From Bacteroides sp. (lineage in GTDB: Bacteria; Bacillota; Clostridia; Oscillospirales; Acutalibacteraceae): a stretch of DNA of 64,000 nt. The notes under the pieces were generated by a model that was not told the origin of the DNA, searched no databases, and saw only the letters and a program-made list of their open reading frames with translations. The translations under genes and the position numbers were made by a program. Each line of letters opens with the position of its first letter. The first letter of the stretch is position 1. Of this stretch, positions 37,778-47,123 are shown in pieces. The DNA lies in assembly GCA_023665085.1 (NCBI GenBank), contig JAMPEQ010000002.1:62001-126000 (forward strand), in the 5' to 3' direction.

Positions 37778-39151
37778 ATGGCTCAATTATGGAAAGGCAG
37801 ATTTAAAAAAGAACTTGCCAAAGAAACTAATGATTTTAACTCATCAATAAAATTCGACTGCAGAATGTTCAAAGAAGATATTAAAGGAAGCATTGCTCAT
37901 GCTACAATGCTCGGTGCAGCAGGAATTATTGATAAAGATGAAAGCGATAAAATCGTAATCGGATTAAGTGAAATTTTTGATGATATCAATGCAGGCAGAC
38001 TTGAAATTGACATGGAAGCCGAAGATATTCATACTTTTATCGAGGGCGAGCTTACCAAAAGGCTTGGTCAGACAGGCAAGAGACTGCATACTGCAAGATC
38101 AAGAAATGATCAGGTAGCGCTTGATATCAGAATGGTGCTGAAAAAAGAAATCGACGAAATCAGCGCTAAACTGAAAGAACTCATTTCTGTTTTGTGCACA
38201 AAGGCAGAGGAAAACAAGGATACAATTATGCCCGGTTACACACATCTGCAGAGAGCACAGCCAATTACCTTCGCACATCATCTTATGGCATACGCGTCAA
38301 TGCTCTGCCGAGATATTGACAGACTTAGCGATGTAAAGAGAAGGATGAATATACTGCCTCTTGGCAGCGGTGCACTTGCAGGAACTACCTACCCTCTTGA
38401 CAGAAATATGGTTGCCGATCTGCTTGGATTTGATGATATATCTGCAAACAGTCTTGACGGCGTATCAGACAGAGATTTCTGCATTGAGCTTGCGTCAGCT
38501 TTGTCACTTATTATGGTGCATTTGTCAAGATTCAGCGAAGAAATCATAATGTGGTGCAGCTGGGAATTTAAATTTATTGAGCTCGACGATGCTTTTTCTA
38601 CAGGATCAAGCATTATGCCCCAAAAGAAAAATCCTGATATTGCAGAACTTGTACGCGGTAAAAGCGGAAGAGTATTTGGTGATCTTACAGCACTGCTCAC
38701 TGTAATGAAAGGCATTGCACTTGCATACAATAAAGATATGCAGGAGGATAAAGAGGCAATTTTTGATGCTGTTGACACTGTAAAAATGTGCCTCAATGCA
38801 TTTACTCCAATGATTGACACTATGACTGTACTGAAAGAAAACATGAGGAATGCAGCAGCAAAGGGATTTATTAACGCTACAGACTGTGCCGATTATCTTG
38901 TTGGAAAAGGGCTTCCGTTCAGAGACGCTTACAAGGCAACAGGCGAGCTTGTTGCACTTTGCATTGACAAGGGTATGACTCTTGAAACTCTTCCGATTGA
39001 AGAATACAAGGCAGTATGCGACATATTTGACGAGGAAGTTTATAATGCGATTAATCTTGAAAAATGTGTGAATGACAGACGTGTTATAGGCGGACCAAGT
39101 GCAGAAAGTGTTGAAGCGCAAATTAAAAAAGCACTGGATTTTATCAAATAA
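37778..39151 (+). CDS. argH: Argininosuccinate lyase
   Basis: Splits argininosuccinate to arginine and fumarate. 457 residues of the fumarase/aspartase superfamily; the signature loop GSSIMPQKKNPD is near residue 280, TARSRNDQ near 108 and GYTHLQRAQP near 155. AGGTG lies 6 bases before the ATG. It has no strong promoter of its own in the 71-base gap. Confidence 0.97.
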   Translation: MAQLWKGRFKKELAKETNDFNSSIKFDCRMFKEDIKGSIAHATMLGAAGIIDKDESDKIVIGLSEIFDDINAGRLEIDMEAEDIHTFIEGELTKRLGQTGKRLHTARSRNDQVALDIRMVLKKEIDEISAKLKELISVLCTKAEENKDTIMPGYTHLQRAQPITFAHHLMAYASMLCRDIDRLSDVKRRMNILPLGSGALAGTTYPLDRNMVADLLGFDDISANSLDGVSDRDFCIELASALSLIMVHLSRFSEEIIMWCSWEFKFIELDDAFSTGSSIMPQKKNPDIAELVRGKSGRVFGDLTALLTVMKGIALAYNKDMQEDKEAIFDAVDTVKMCLNAFTPMIDTMTVLKENMRNAAAKGFINATDCADYLVGKGLPFRDAYKATGELVALCIDKGMTLETLPIEEYKAVCDIFDEEVYNAINLEKCVNDRRVIGGPSAESVEAQIKKALDFIK

Positions 39152-39193
39152 CTGATATTCAGACAAAAAGAATCGTCAAAATAAAGTTTAGTT

Positions 39194-39224
39194 AAGGAGA
39201 GATTTCAAAATCTCTCCTTTTTTA
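39194..39224 (+). terminator. Intrinsic terminator of argH
   Basis: AAGGAGAGAT and ATCTCTCCTT with a 6-base loop, then TTTT. About 40 bases after the argH stop. Confidence 0.9.
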
Positions 39225-39236
39225 CAGTATATGTTG

Positions 39237-39265
39237 TTGACTACGCATACAAAAGATAGTATAAT
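39237..39265 (+). promoter_or_regulatory. Sigma-A-type promoter of degV-ilvE
   Basis: TTGACT (39237-39242) and TATAAT (39260-39265) with 17-base spacing, 33 bases before the degV ATG and directly behind the argH terminator. Confidence 0.75.
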
Positions 39266-39298
39266 TGTCTTATCTATTATATCGAAAGGCAGAACTTT

Positions 39299-40159
39299 AT
39301 GAGCTATAAAATTGTCGTTGACAGCTGTTGTGATTTAACAGATGAAATGAAAAACTGGAACAATTTTGAGGTTGTTCCGCTCACTCTTCAGATAGGAGAT
39401 TACTGCATATTAGATGACAGCAATTTTAATCAAGAGGATTTCATATCCAGAATGGTGAGCAGTAATGTTATTGCAAAGTCTGCCTGCCCTTCACCACAGG
39501 CATTTGCCAGTGCATGCAATGGTGATTATGATGATATTTACATTATCACAATTACCGACAGATTAAGCGGATGCTATAACAGTGCACTTCAGGGTGTAGA
39601 GCTTTACAAAGAGGAACACAACGACAGCAAAAACATCCATGTATTCAATTCACTGTCCACATCAGGAGTTGAAGCTCTTATGGCTCAAAAAATAAAGCAT
39701 ATGGCAGATTCGGGAGAAACCTTCGATGATATTGTTACTGCAGTAGAAAAATATGCCATTGAAAACTGCAAGCTCTATTTTTTGCTTGAAAGCTACGATA
39801 TGTTAAAAGGTAACGGAAGACTTTACAATCTTGCCGCAAACATGTTTGAGGCTCTTAAAGTAAAGCTTATCGGTGTTGCAAGGGACGGCAAAGTTGCCAT
39901 CGCAGGCAAGGATTTTATTCAAAAAAGAGTTTTCATAAAACTGGCAGATATGATTGCAAAAGACACCGAAGGCTGTGATTTAAGCAACAAACAATGCATA
40001 CTCAGCCATGTCTGCTGTGAGGACAAGGCTGAAGCAATAAAGGCTGCTATTATAAGCAAAACAAATTATACAAATGATAATGTTACAATTATGAAAGCCA
40101 GCGGACTTAATTCATTATATGGCTCTGACGGCGGAGTTTTGGTAGCATTTAATTATTAA
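39299..40159 (+). CDS. DegV-family fatty-acid-binding protein
   Basis: 286 residues of the DegV (FakB-like) family; FakB proteins present fatty acids to the kinase FakA. The N-terminus YKIVVDSCCDLT and the middle SACPSPQAF and NSLSTSGVE segments match the two-domain fold with a lipid tunnel. No fakA gene is in the window. It shares a transcript with ilvE (31-base gap), a link I cannot explain. Confidence 0.88.
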   Translation: MSYKIVVDSCCDLTDEMKNWNNFEVVPLTLQIGDYCILDDSNFNQEDFISRMVSSNVIAKSACPSPQAFASACNGDYDDIYIITITDRLSGCYNSALQGVELYKEEHNDSKNIHVFNSLSTSGVEALMAQKIKHMADSGETFDDIVTAVEKYAIENCKLYFLLESYDMLKGNGRLYNLAANMFEALKVKLIGVARDGKVAIAGKDFIQKRVFIKLADMIAKDTEGCDLSNKQCILSHVCCEDKAEAIKAAIISKTNYTNDNVTIMKASGLNSLYGSDGGVLVAFNY

Positions 40160-40190
40160 TTTAAAAATTCTTTAAAAAAGAGGTATAAAA

Positions 40191-41252
40191 ATGGAAATCA
40201 AGTATGAACTAACAAAAACACCAAAAGAAAAGCCACAGGGTAAATTGGGTTTTGGTAATATCTTTACCGATCATATGTTCATTATGGACTACAAGACCGG
40301 CAAAGGCTGGCACAATGCAAGAATTGTACCTTATCAGCCAATTGCTCTTGATCCGTCTGCACTTGTCTTCCACTATGCACAGGAATGTTTTGAGGGACTT
40401 AAGGCATACAGAACACCAAATGGTGATGTACAGCTTTTCAGACCTGACAAAAATGCAGAAAGAATGCAGTCTACACACGACAGACTCTGCATTCCGCAAA
40501 TTCCTGTTGAGGACTTTGTTGATGCCGTAAAGGCTCTTGTAAGCGTTGAAAAAGACTGGGTTCCAAGCGAGCCTGACACAAGCCTTTATATCAGACCATT
40601 TACCATTGCTACAGAATCAGTTCTCGGTGTTAAGGCATCGGATGAATATCAGTTTATAATCATCTGCTCACCTTCAGGTGCTTATTACGAAGAAGGCATG
40701 AATCCTGTTAAAATTTATGTTGAGGATGAATATGTTCGTTCAACACCGGGCGGAACAGGTTATATTAAATGCGGCGGTAACTATGCAGCATCTATCATTG
40801 CATCTGAAAAAGGTCATAAACTCGGATTTTCACAGGTATTATGGCTTGACGGTGTAGAAAGAAAGTACATCGAAGAGGTTGGCTCAATGAACATTATGTT
40901 CAAGGTTGACGGGGAAATTTACACCGCACCTACTATTGGCACAGTTCTTCCGGGTATAACACGAATGAGTTGTATTGAGCTTCTTAAATCATGGGGCTAC
41001 AAGGTTAATGAAACCAGATTTACAATCGACTTCATCATGGAATCTGCAAAGAACGGCAAACTTGAGGAAGTATTCGGTACAGGTACAGCAGCCGTAATCA
41101 GTCCTGTAGGAGATCTTACCTATGAGGGTGAAAGCGTTGAAATTAACAACTTTGAAACAGGTGAGCTTACACAGAAGCTTTATGACACCCTTACAGGCAT
41201 GCAGTTCGGCAAGATTGAAGATACTATGGGCTGGATTGTTAAGGTTGATTAA
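40191..41252 (+). CDS. ilvE: Branched-chain amino acid aminotransferase
   Basis: PLP-dependent fold-IV transaminase for Leu, Ile and Val. 353 residues, the longer BCAT type. The Schiff-base lysine is in ERKYIEEVGSMN around residue 225, and PGITR and FGTGTAAVISP bind the cofactor phosphate. An AGAGG site precedes the ATG. The 2-oxoisovalerate pool it shares also feeds the panB gene at 55 kb. Confidence 0.95.
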   Translation: MEIKYELTKTPKEKPQGKLGFGNIFTDHMFIMDYKTGKGWHNARIVPYQPIALDPSALVFHYAQECFEGLKAYRTPNGDVQLFRPDKNAERMQSTHDRLCIPQIPVEDFVDAVKALVSVEKDWVPSEPDTSLYIRPFTIATESVLGVKASDEYQFIIICSPSGAYYEEGMNPVKIYVEDEYVRSTPGGTGYIKCGGNYAASIIASEKGHKLGFSQVLWLDGVERKYIEEVGSMNIMFKVDGEIYTAPTIGTVLPGITRMSCIELLKSWGYKVNETRFTIDFIMESAKNGKLEEVFGTGTAAVISPVGDLTYEGESVEINNFETGELTQKLYDTLTGMQFGKIEDTMGWIVKVD

Positions 41253-41284
41253 TAAATAAGTCAAATCTATAAATTTATGTTGTT

Positions 41285-41338
41285 AAAAGCCTTCTTGGAA
41301 TTACCCTGCGTATGAGAATTTCCATTCAGAAGGCTTTT
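41285..41338 (+). terminator. Intrinsic terminator of ilvE
   Basis: AAAAGCCTTCT (41285-41295) pairs with AGAAGGCTTTT (41328-41338); an inner GGAATT/AATTTCC stem extends it, and T-rich sequence follows. It precedes the pseudouridine synthase start at 41357, so that gene needs read-through or an internal promoter. Confidence 0.75.
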
Positions 41339-41356
41339 ACTTTTGAATTTATTAAT

Positions 41357-42220
41357 ATGAGAAGAATAGAATTTGTTATTGATGATATAAATGACGGAAT
41401 ACAAATAAGAGATTATCTTAAAAATTTCGGAGTTTCAGCTTCACTGCTGACTAAACTTAAGCAAACTGAAAACGGAATAACGAAAAATGGTGAATTTGCA
41501 AGGGCAATAGACTATGTTAATGAAGGTGATGTTCTTGCAATTGCAATTACCAACAAAGGCACATCACCTAGAAAGCTTTATCGGGACGATGTTGAATTAA
41601 TCTATAACGATGAGGATATTTTAGTACTGAACAAACCGCCGTATATGCCTGTCCACGAAAGCCGTAATCATCAGGGAGATACGCTGGCAAATGTTTCCGC
41701 CTGCTATCTTGATGAAGACACCTCATTCAGAGCAGTTTACAGACTCGACAGAGATACCAGCGGACTTGTGCTGATTGCGAAAAATGAGCTGGCAGCCTGC
41801 AAGCTGGCAGGTAAAATCAAAAAAGACTATTATGCAATCTGCCAAGGTGAACTCAGCGGAAACGGCACTATTGATTTACCTATCGGCAGAGTCGGAGACA
41901 GCATAATTAAACGCGGTGTATTTGACTATGGCGAAAGAGCGGTTACTCACTGGCAGGCAATTGATAATTACAGCGGAAATACGCTTCTTAAAATAAATCT
42001 TGAAACAGGACGAACACACCAGATAAGAGTGCATTTTTCTCATATCGGACATTCGCTTTTAGGTGATACTCTATACGATGGAAGCACTGACAGAATATCA
42101 AGACAGGCTCTTCACTGCAAGAAAATATATTTCACCCATCCAATTACGAGCAAAAAAATGGCCATTGAGTGTGATTTTCCCGAAGATTTCAAAAGAGTCA
42201 TCCAAGCAATAAAATATTAA
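41357..42220 (+). CDS. RluA-family pseudouridine synthase (second paralogue)
   Basis: 287 residues from the ATG at 41357 (MRRIEFVIDD); the frame extends to 41312 but that part overlaps the ilvE terminator. The catalytic Asp is in YRLDRDTSGL; a weak S4-like region lies before it. It is a different paralogue from rluD at 1.2 kb, so probably modifies another rRNA or tRNA site. No clear ribosome binding site is seen at the chosen start. Confidence 0.85.
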   Translation: MRRIEFVIDDINDGIQIRDYLKNFGVSASLLTKLKQTENGITKNGEFARAIDYVNEGDVLAIAITNKGTSPRKLYRDDVELIYNDEDILVLNKPPYMPVHESRNHQGDTLANVSACYLDEDTSFRAVYRLDRDTSGLVLIAKNELAACKLAGKIKKDYYAICQGELSGNGTIDLPIGRVGDSIIKRGVFDYGERAVTHWQAIDNYSGNTLLKINLETGRTHQIRVHFSHIGHSLLGDTLYDGSTDRISRQALHCKKIYFTHPITSKKMAIECDFPEDFKRVIQAIKY

Positions 42221-42232
42221 ATTCCAAAACAC

Positions 42233-42261
42233 TTGGAAAAGCTGAAAAAATATGCTAATAT
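42233..42261 (+). promoter_or_regulatory. Candidate promoter of luxS
   Basis: TTGGAA (42233-42238) and TAATAT (42256-42261) with 17-base spacing, 48 bases before the luxS ATG. Confidence 0.5.
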
Positions 42262-42309
42262 AAATAATTATAGAATATATAAATTTCATTTACATGGGAG
42301 TTGAAGCAA

Positions 42310-42786
42310 ATGAAAACAATACCAAGCTTTCAGATTGATCACAACATTTTAAAAAAAGGTATTTACATCAGCAGAATTGATGAAGATATCACAACATATG
42401 ATATCCGTATGCGCGAACCGAATAGAGAAAATGTTATGACAAATGCTGCAATGCATACAATTGAACATCTTTTTGCAACATATGTTCGCAATTCGGAATT
42501 TGGTGAAAATATTATTTATTTCGGACCAATGGGATGCAGAACAGGCTTTTATTTTCTCACACGCAGTCTTTCAGATGGTTACTGTATTAAGCTGATACAG
42601 GAGACTTTTCAGTTTATAGCAGATTACTGGGGCGTTGTTCCGGGGGCTACTCCAAAGGAATGCGGAAACTGTGTTGACCATTCTCTGCCTATGGCAAAAG
42701 AAGAAGCAAGAGCCTTCTTAAAGGTAATTGACGGCTGGACAAAGGAAGATTTAAAATACCCGACATCCGAAAGCGAAGAAGAATAA
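42310..42786 (+). CDS. luxS: S-ribosylhomocysteine lyase (AI-2 synthesis)
   Basis: Splits S-ribosylhomocysteine to homocysteine and DPD, the AI-2 precursor, in the activated methyl cycle. 158 residues. The metal ligands are in HTIEH and the later ECGNC; GCRTGFY holds the catalytic cysteine. I use the ATG at 42310, 9 bases after GGGAG; a TTG at 42301 is in frame. Single-gene unit with its own promoter and terminator. Confidence 0.95.
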   Translation: MKTIPSFQIDHNILKKGIYISRIDEDITTYDIRMREPNRENVMTNAAMHTIEHLFATYVRNSEFGENIIYFGPMGCRTGFYFLTRSLSDGYCIKLIQETFQFIADYWGVVPGATPKECGNCVDHSLPMAKEEARAFLKVIDGWTKEDLKYPTSESEEE

Positions 42787-42794
42787 CATAAATT

Positions 42795-42850
42795 AAAAGC
42801 AGAACAGTTTAGCTGATGTTGTAGTAACATTTAAAACTGTTCTGCTTTTT
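42795..42850. terminator. Terminator between luxS and the split MerR locus
   Basis: AAAAGCAGAACAGTTT pairs with AAACTGTTCTGCTTTT, with an inner TGTT/AACA stem and T-runs on both sides, so it can serve both convergent genes. Confidence 0.85.
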
Positions 42851-42861
42851 ATAATATATTA

Positions 42862-43452
42862 CTATTTATTTGGAATAATTTTAATATCATATTGATAATT
42901 GTGATGCTTTGATTTCATTGTAAACTGTGATTGGGCAGCAACCGAATCAGCACCATCCAATCCCAGCCAGCAGCTTGAATTACAGTAAACTATTTCATCC
43001 TGATATTTATTTTCATAAATAGGTACAATTTTAATCATAGACTTGTCGCTATGAACAACTGCATGAATAATTATTGTGTCTCTGCCGATAAATGATTTTT
43101 TTACCGTTGTATTGTATTCATTAAATTTATCAGACTCTGTAATTAAATACTCATCTTCAACATACAAATCATTTACATACTGCATACCATCATGTTTATC
43201 ATCTGCTTCTATAACTCTTATCCCAACAAAACCGTTACTTATATTAATAATTGAGGAATCAGTAATACATCTGATATTATTGTAAATTTCGCTGAATACA
43301 ACCGCTGAAACTATAAATAAAATTGAAATTAAAGCTATCAGGACTTTATTTGCTTTTTTATTTTTAGAATATAAGAGCTTATATGGTTTTTTGCTGTCTG
43401 TAACAGACACTGTTTCAGGCAAACTTTCTGCTTTTGAAAGCATTTTGCACAA
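42862..43452 (-). pseudogene. C-terminal membrane part of a MerR-type regulator, separated by a stop codon
   Basis: 196 codons from a TTG at 43452, but the reading frame is open up to the TAA at 43495-43497 and is the same frame as the MerR gene upstream. The 14 codons between (LDDVISGGFSDVSD) read as normal protein. It contains a basic stretch, one membrane span (residues about 37-58, ALISILFIVSAVVFS) and an extracellular domain with two cysteines (NSSCW). No ribosome binding site precedes the TTG. I read it as the second half of a membrane-tethered MerR protein, expressed only by read-through if at all. Confidence 0.6.
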
Positions 43453-43494
43453 ATCAGAAACATCTGAAAATCCACCGCTGATTACATCATCAAG

Positions 43495-43794
43495 TTAAAA
43501 AAGAAGCTGAGCGGAATTATTATTTTCTTCTCTCATATTTTCAATATGTGACTTGACAACAATGTCAATATTTTCACTATTGTCTAAAATTTCTTTTATA
43601 CTATTGATTGAAAAATTATATTTTCTTAGTATAACAACCTGATTTAAACGCTCTATATCCTTTTCGCTGAAATCAAAATTTTTTCTTCCCGTATAATTTT
43701 CATTGTATTTTGGAAAGATTAATCCGCTTCGGATATAATATCTTATTGTTTTATCATTTAATCCTGTTTTTTCACAAACCGCTTTTATTTTCAA
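43495..43794 (-). CDS. MerR-family regulator, N-terminal part ending at an in-frame TAA
   Basis: 99 residues from the TTG at 43794, with AAAGGTG about 8 bases upstream (the GTG at 43803 would be part of that site). The winged helix-turn-helix is clear: VCEKTGLNDKTIRYYIRSGLI, then DFSEKDIERLNQV. The protein ends after a dimerisation helix at a TAA; the same frame then continues into a membrane segment. As it stands it could still bind DNA as a soluble dimer. Its promoter has the 19-base spacer typical of MerR-controlled promoters, which suggests self-regulation. Confidence 0.75.
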   Translation of the reverse strand: MKIKAVCEKTGLNDKTIRYYIRSGLIFPKYNENYTGRKNFDFSEKDIERLNQVVILRKYNFSINSIKEILDNSENIDIVVKSHIENMREENNNSAQLLF

Positions 43795-43817
43795 TACAAT
43801 CACCTTTCTTTAACATT

Positions 43818-43848
43818 AATATACACTTTCTACTTAGGGAAAAGTCAA
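43818..43848 (-). promoter_or_regulatory. MerR-type promoter with 19-base spacer
   Basis: TTGACT (43843-43848) and TATATT (43818-43823) are separated by 19 bases instead of 17. The spacer carries an ACTTT/AAAGT dyad. Long spacers of 19-20 bases are the mark of promoters that MerR proteins twist into an active form. Confidence 0.65.
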
Positions 43849-43866
43849 CTGTTTTTATAAAAAAAT

Positions 43867-43915
43867 ATAAAAAATTAAGGCATCATCTTAGTTTAACTTA
43901 GGTGATGCCTTAATT
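43867..43915 (-). terminator. Terminator of the alpha-galactosidase / MBL operon
   Basis: A 13-bp stem (43873-43885 with 43903-43915; AAGGCATCA/TGATGCCTT core), followed on the minus strand by six T. It lies 22 bases past the stop of the MBL-fold gene. Confidence 0.88.
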
Positions 43916-43936
43916 ATATAGTATTTTATTAATAAT

Positions 43937-44941
43937 TCATTCAGATATTAATCCTGCATTCTTTACATATGTGATTTTGTCATTTTCAAATACTGCAGCT
44001 ATACCGCCCTCATTATCAGAAAAGATGATTGATGATTCTGTATACTTTGCTATTCTTTTCAGCGTTCTTTTATCAGCATTCTCATATGAATTTGTTATAA
44101 CAGATACTTTTGGACTTACGAGCCCTAAAAATTCTTTTTCTGTTGAATGACTGTAGCTATGGTGACCAACTTTAAGTAAGTCAACCCTGCCAACAAGCTC
44201 ACCTATCTTAACCTCATCATGATTATAATTATCAAGATCACCCGTCAAAAGTGCTTTCTTGCCGTCTTTTTCCACAAGCACTACAAGAGAATTATCATTT
44301 TCGCCAACCTTGCGGCTGCCATCCTCATACTCTGTATTAAGTATAGTCAAAGTAAAATTGCCAAATTTAAAGGGCTCTGAGCTTATGTCAGAAATAATAG
44401 GGACCGACTTATTGTTAAGTGCTTCAACCATTTGGTCATAGACCTCCTGATTATCCCAGTCATCCACTTCATGATCATTAATGTTTTCTGCGTGATATTT
44501 CTTTAAATAAGCCTTGCCTATAAAAACATTTTCGTCACTTATAATTGTATCAAAACCGCCTATGTGATCTGAGTGACTATGAGTGCCAAGAACAAAATCC
44601 AGATGAATTTTTCCGTCCTCATCAGCTGCATTTTTTCTTAAAAACTCAAGTATCTCCTGCTCGTATCCTTTATATTCCAGTTCAGAAAATCCACGTGGAT
44701 TATCATTATCCTCACCTGAATCAATCATAGCAAAATGCCCCCGACTATGAAGAATAATAGCATCCGAGCTTCCTGTATTCAAAAAATAAATTACATCCTT
44801 GTTCTTTGTATCTGTTTCTAAAAAAACAATGTCGTTTTCAAGTTTGTTATCCATAGTATTTTTATCTATCAATAAAAATGATCCTCCGAATAAAGCTATG
44901 CACAATATTATAACCGCTGAAATTTTTAATATCTTTTTCAT
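43937..44941 (-). CDS. Secreted/anchored metallo-beta-lactamase-fold protein (ComEC-C-like)
   Basis: 334 residues with an N-terminal hydrophobic segment (6-26) and then a metallo-beta-lactamase-fold hydrolase: metal motif GTHSHSDHIGG near residue 122, LTGDLDN near 220 and VGHHSYSHS near 245. This resembles the hydrolase domain of ComEC/Rec2 without the channel. It starts inside the alpha-galactosidase stop (ATGA), so is made from the same mRNA. Why a possible nuclease or phosphodiesterase is coupled to a galactosidase is unclear. Confidence 0.75.
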   Translation of the reverse strand: MKKILKISAVIILCIALFGGSFLLIDKNTMDNKLENDIVFLETDTKNKDVIYFLNTGSSDAIILHSRGHFAMIDSGEDNDNPRGFSELEYKGYEQEILEFLRKNAADEDGKIHLDFVLGTHSHSDHIGGFDTIISDENVFIGKAYLKKYHAENINDHEVDDWDNQEVYDQMVEALNNKSVPIISDISSEPFKFGNFTLTILNTEYEDGSRKVGENDNSLVVLVEKDGKKALLTGDLDNYNHDEVKIGELVGRVDLLKVGHHSYSHSTEKEFLGLVSPKVSVITNSYENADKRTLKRIAKYTESSIIFSDNEGGIAAVFENDKITYVKNAGLISE

Positions 44942-47025
44942 ATCTCTTTAATTATTACTACCCTGTTGTAATCAACACCGCGGATTTCCAAATCAATACC
45001 CACATTCATAAGATAAGATCCACTCTTTTCATATGTATTATTATCGATTGTAAGAGTATAACGCTTTGCTTCATCAAGACCGTCAAATCTCATAGGCATA
45101 TGCTTTTTGAAAAACCTTGTACCATTTGCTGCAATGAATGCAACACTCATTGTCTTTTCATCATTTACATATTGATTAAAGAGAACTTCATCCTCATCAA
45201 TATCCATAAGTCTGTAAAGATTTCCAAACTGAACAATATGTCTGATTTTCTTATACAGTGCAATATTCTTTTTGCAGATTTCTAAATCCTCGGGTGAATA
45301 TTTCATAAGATTTCCGCCAACACCAAGAGCACCCTGCATTGCTATATTAAAACGAAAATCAAGTGAGCATGGCTTGTTTATTCCTGCAATATCAGTTACC
45401 CATGCACGCATTGTTTTTGCAGGTCTTAAAAGAGAATATCCCTTTTGAATAACCATTCGGTCTATACCGTCAGTGTTGTCACTTGTCCACACCTGATCAT
45501 AATGCATAAGTGCACCATAGTCACATCTTCCGCCTCCTGAAGCACAGCTTTCAATTGCAACATCAGGGTGAAGAGCTTTAAGCTTATCAACAATATCATA
45601 AACTGCCTTTACATGAAGATACCAAAGCATCTGAGGGCAATCAAGATTTTCTGCACCTGTTTCCGAAAATGCTCTGTTCATATCCCACTTAATGTATTTG
45701 ATATTATTTTCAGTAAGCAAATCGTTAAGACAATTGAAGATATATTCCTGCACATCAGTCCTTGTCATATTAAGTACAAGCTGATGACGAAGCTCGCAGG
45801 CTTCTCTGGTATCATAATGATATGCCCAATCAGGATGTGCTCTAAACAAATCACTGTCTTTATTAACCATTTCAGGCTCAACCCAAATACCAAAATCCAT
45901 TCCCAGCTTATTTACATCATTAATCAGCTCTGATAATCCATTAGGGAATTTATCTTTATTAACAAACCAGTCACCAAGACCTGCTCTGTCATTATTTCTT
46001 TTGCCGAACCAGCCGTCATCCATAACAAAAAGCTCGACACCGATATCAGCTGCTATTTCGGCAAGCCTTGTTTGATTTTCAAGATTAACATCAAATCCTG
46101 TTGCCTCCCACGAATTATAAAGTACAGGAAGAATTTTGTCATTAAAGCTTTTAGGAAGCACATTATTAACAGCAAATTTATTCATCTGCCTTGTCATTTC
46201 ACCAAAGCCCTGAGTAAATCCGCAAAATACCTTAGGGGTATCAAATTCTTCACCGGCTTTAAGCTCAAACTTGAAATCGAAATCACTCATTCCCAGAATA
46301 ACCCTTGTAGTACTGAACAAATCTCTTTCAGCCTTAACCTTAAAATTACCACTGTAAGCCAGCACTGCAAAATACACATCACCCTGCTTTTCATCAGCAT
46401 TCTGATAAGCAATAAAATATGGTGACTGATTGTGTCCGCTGCTGCCTCTTCTGCTCTCACTTACAAAAGAACCGCTTTCAAGTTTTGTATTTGTTTCAAG
46501 AAATTCTCCGCCCCATGCACCATTTGTGTTTTTGAATGTATAAGGCTTTTTTGATGGTAAATTAAATTCAGCACTGAAAAGCTTGTCAAAGAATATTGAC
46601 GATGAAGAATTATTTTTTACAGTAGTCCATTTTGTAATAATATCATTGTCATCACTTATCTCATAATTAAGAATTATATTAAGTCCATAAACATCATCTG
46701 CAAAGGAAAGCTTAAGCTTATTCTCTTCAATCAAATAATCATTAAAACCAAGTGTAATTTCACGGCAGCCGTCAGCAAACTGTGCTTTTACCGCACTTCC
46801 CCTGTACATAGTTTTACCAAAAGGAGTATACTCCTGCTTGCAATCATCCAGCATTGAATGATTAGAATTTTCATCACCACGCACCTTAATGTCATAATCA
46901 TTTACATCGCATTTTCTGCCCCAATGAATATGACGATTATATCCGAATTTATCAACACCCAGAACATAATGAGTATTTTTTGTTTCTAATACAAAAATAT
47001 TATTTTCACATTTAATTATTGCCAT
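44938..47025 (-). CDS. Alpha-galactosidase, GH36
   Basis: Cytosolic hydrolase removing alpha-linked galactose from melibiose, raffinose-type sugars or galactomannan fragments. The start at 47025 (MAIIKCENN) gives 695 residues and has GGAGG 5 bases upstream; the frame to 47094 lacks one. Nucleophile Asp448 lies in YIKWDMNR and acid/base Asp516 in WTSDNTDG, both GH36 hallmarks. No signal peptide, so substrate must be imported, probably by the GPH symporter at 49.4 kb. Divergent from the AraC regulator. Confidence 0.93.
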   Translation of the reverse strand: MAIIKCENNIFVLETKNTHYVLGVDKFGYNRHIHWGRKCDVNDYDIKVRGDENSNHSMLDDCKQEYTPFGKTMYRGSAVKAQFADGCREITLGFNDYLIEENKLKLSFADDVYGLNIILNYEISDDNDIITKWTTVKNNSSSSIFFDKLFSAEFNLPSKKPYTFKNTNGAWGGEFLETNTKLESGSFVSESRRGSSGHNQSPYFIAYQNADEKQGDVYFAVLAYSGNFKVKAERDLFSTTRVILGMSDFDFKFELKAGEEFDTPKVFCGFTQGFGEMTRQMNKFAVNNVLPKSFNDKILPVLYNSWEATGFDVNLENQTRLAEIAADIGVELFVMDDGWFGKRNNDRAGLGDWFVNKDKFPNGLSELINDVNKLGMDFGIWVEPEMVNKDSDLFRAHPDWAYHYDTREACELRHQLVLNMTRTDVQEYIFNCLNDLLTENNIKYIKWDMNRAFSETGAENLDCPQMLWYLHVKAVYDIVDKLKALHPDVAIESCASGGGRCDYGALMHYDQVWTSDNTDGIDRMVIQKGYSLLRPAKTMRAWVTDIAGINKPCSLDFRFNIAMQGALGVGGNLMKYSPEDLEICKKNIALYKKIRHIVQFGNLYRLMDIDEDEVLFNQYVNDEKTMSVAFIAANGTRFFKKHMPMRFDGLDEAKRYTLTIDNNTYEKSGSYLMNVGIDLEIRGVDYNRVVIIKEI

Positions 47026-47047
47026 GTCATCCTCCGAATTATAAATA

Positions 47048-47076
47048 TTGACATTATATATTTTTTTCATTATCAT
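47048..47076 (+). promoter_or_regulatory. Promoter of the araC-type regulator gene
   Basis: Consensus TTGACA (47048-47053) and TATCAT (47071-47076) with 17-base spacing, 65 bases before the ATG at 47142. The divergent alpha-galactosidase promoter has candidate -10 boxes (TATAGT at 47095-47100, TATAAT at 47053-47058) but no good -35, as expected for an activated promoter. Confidence 0.6.
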
Positions 47077-47123
47077 TAAAATATCACATAACACACTATA
47101 AATAAATGTGAAATATCAATAAG

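Noticed and set aside
38389-39166. Minus-strand frames opposite argH
   Set aside because: They are shadows of the strongly supported argH gene, with no ribosome binding sites or domains.
41312-41356. N-terminal extension of the second pseudouridine synthase
   Set aside because: It lies within the ilvE terminator stem; the protein matches the family from 41357.
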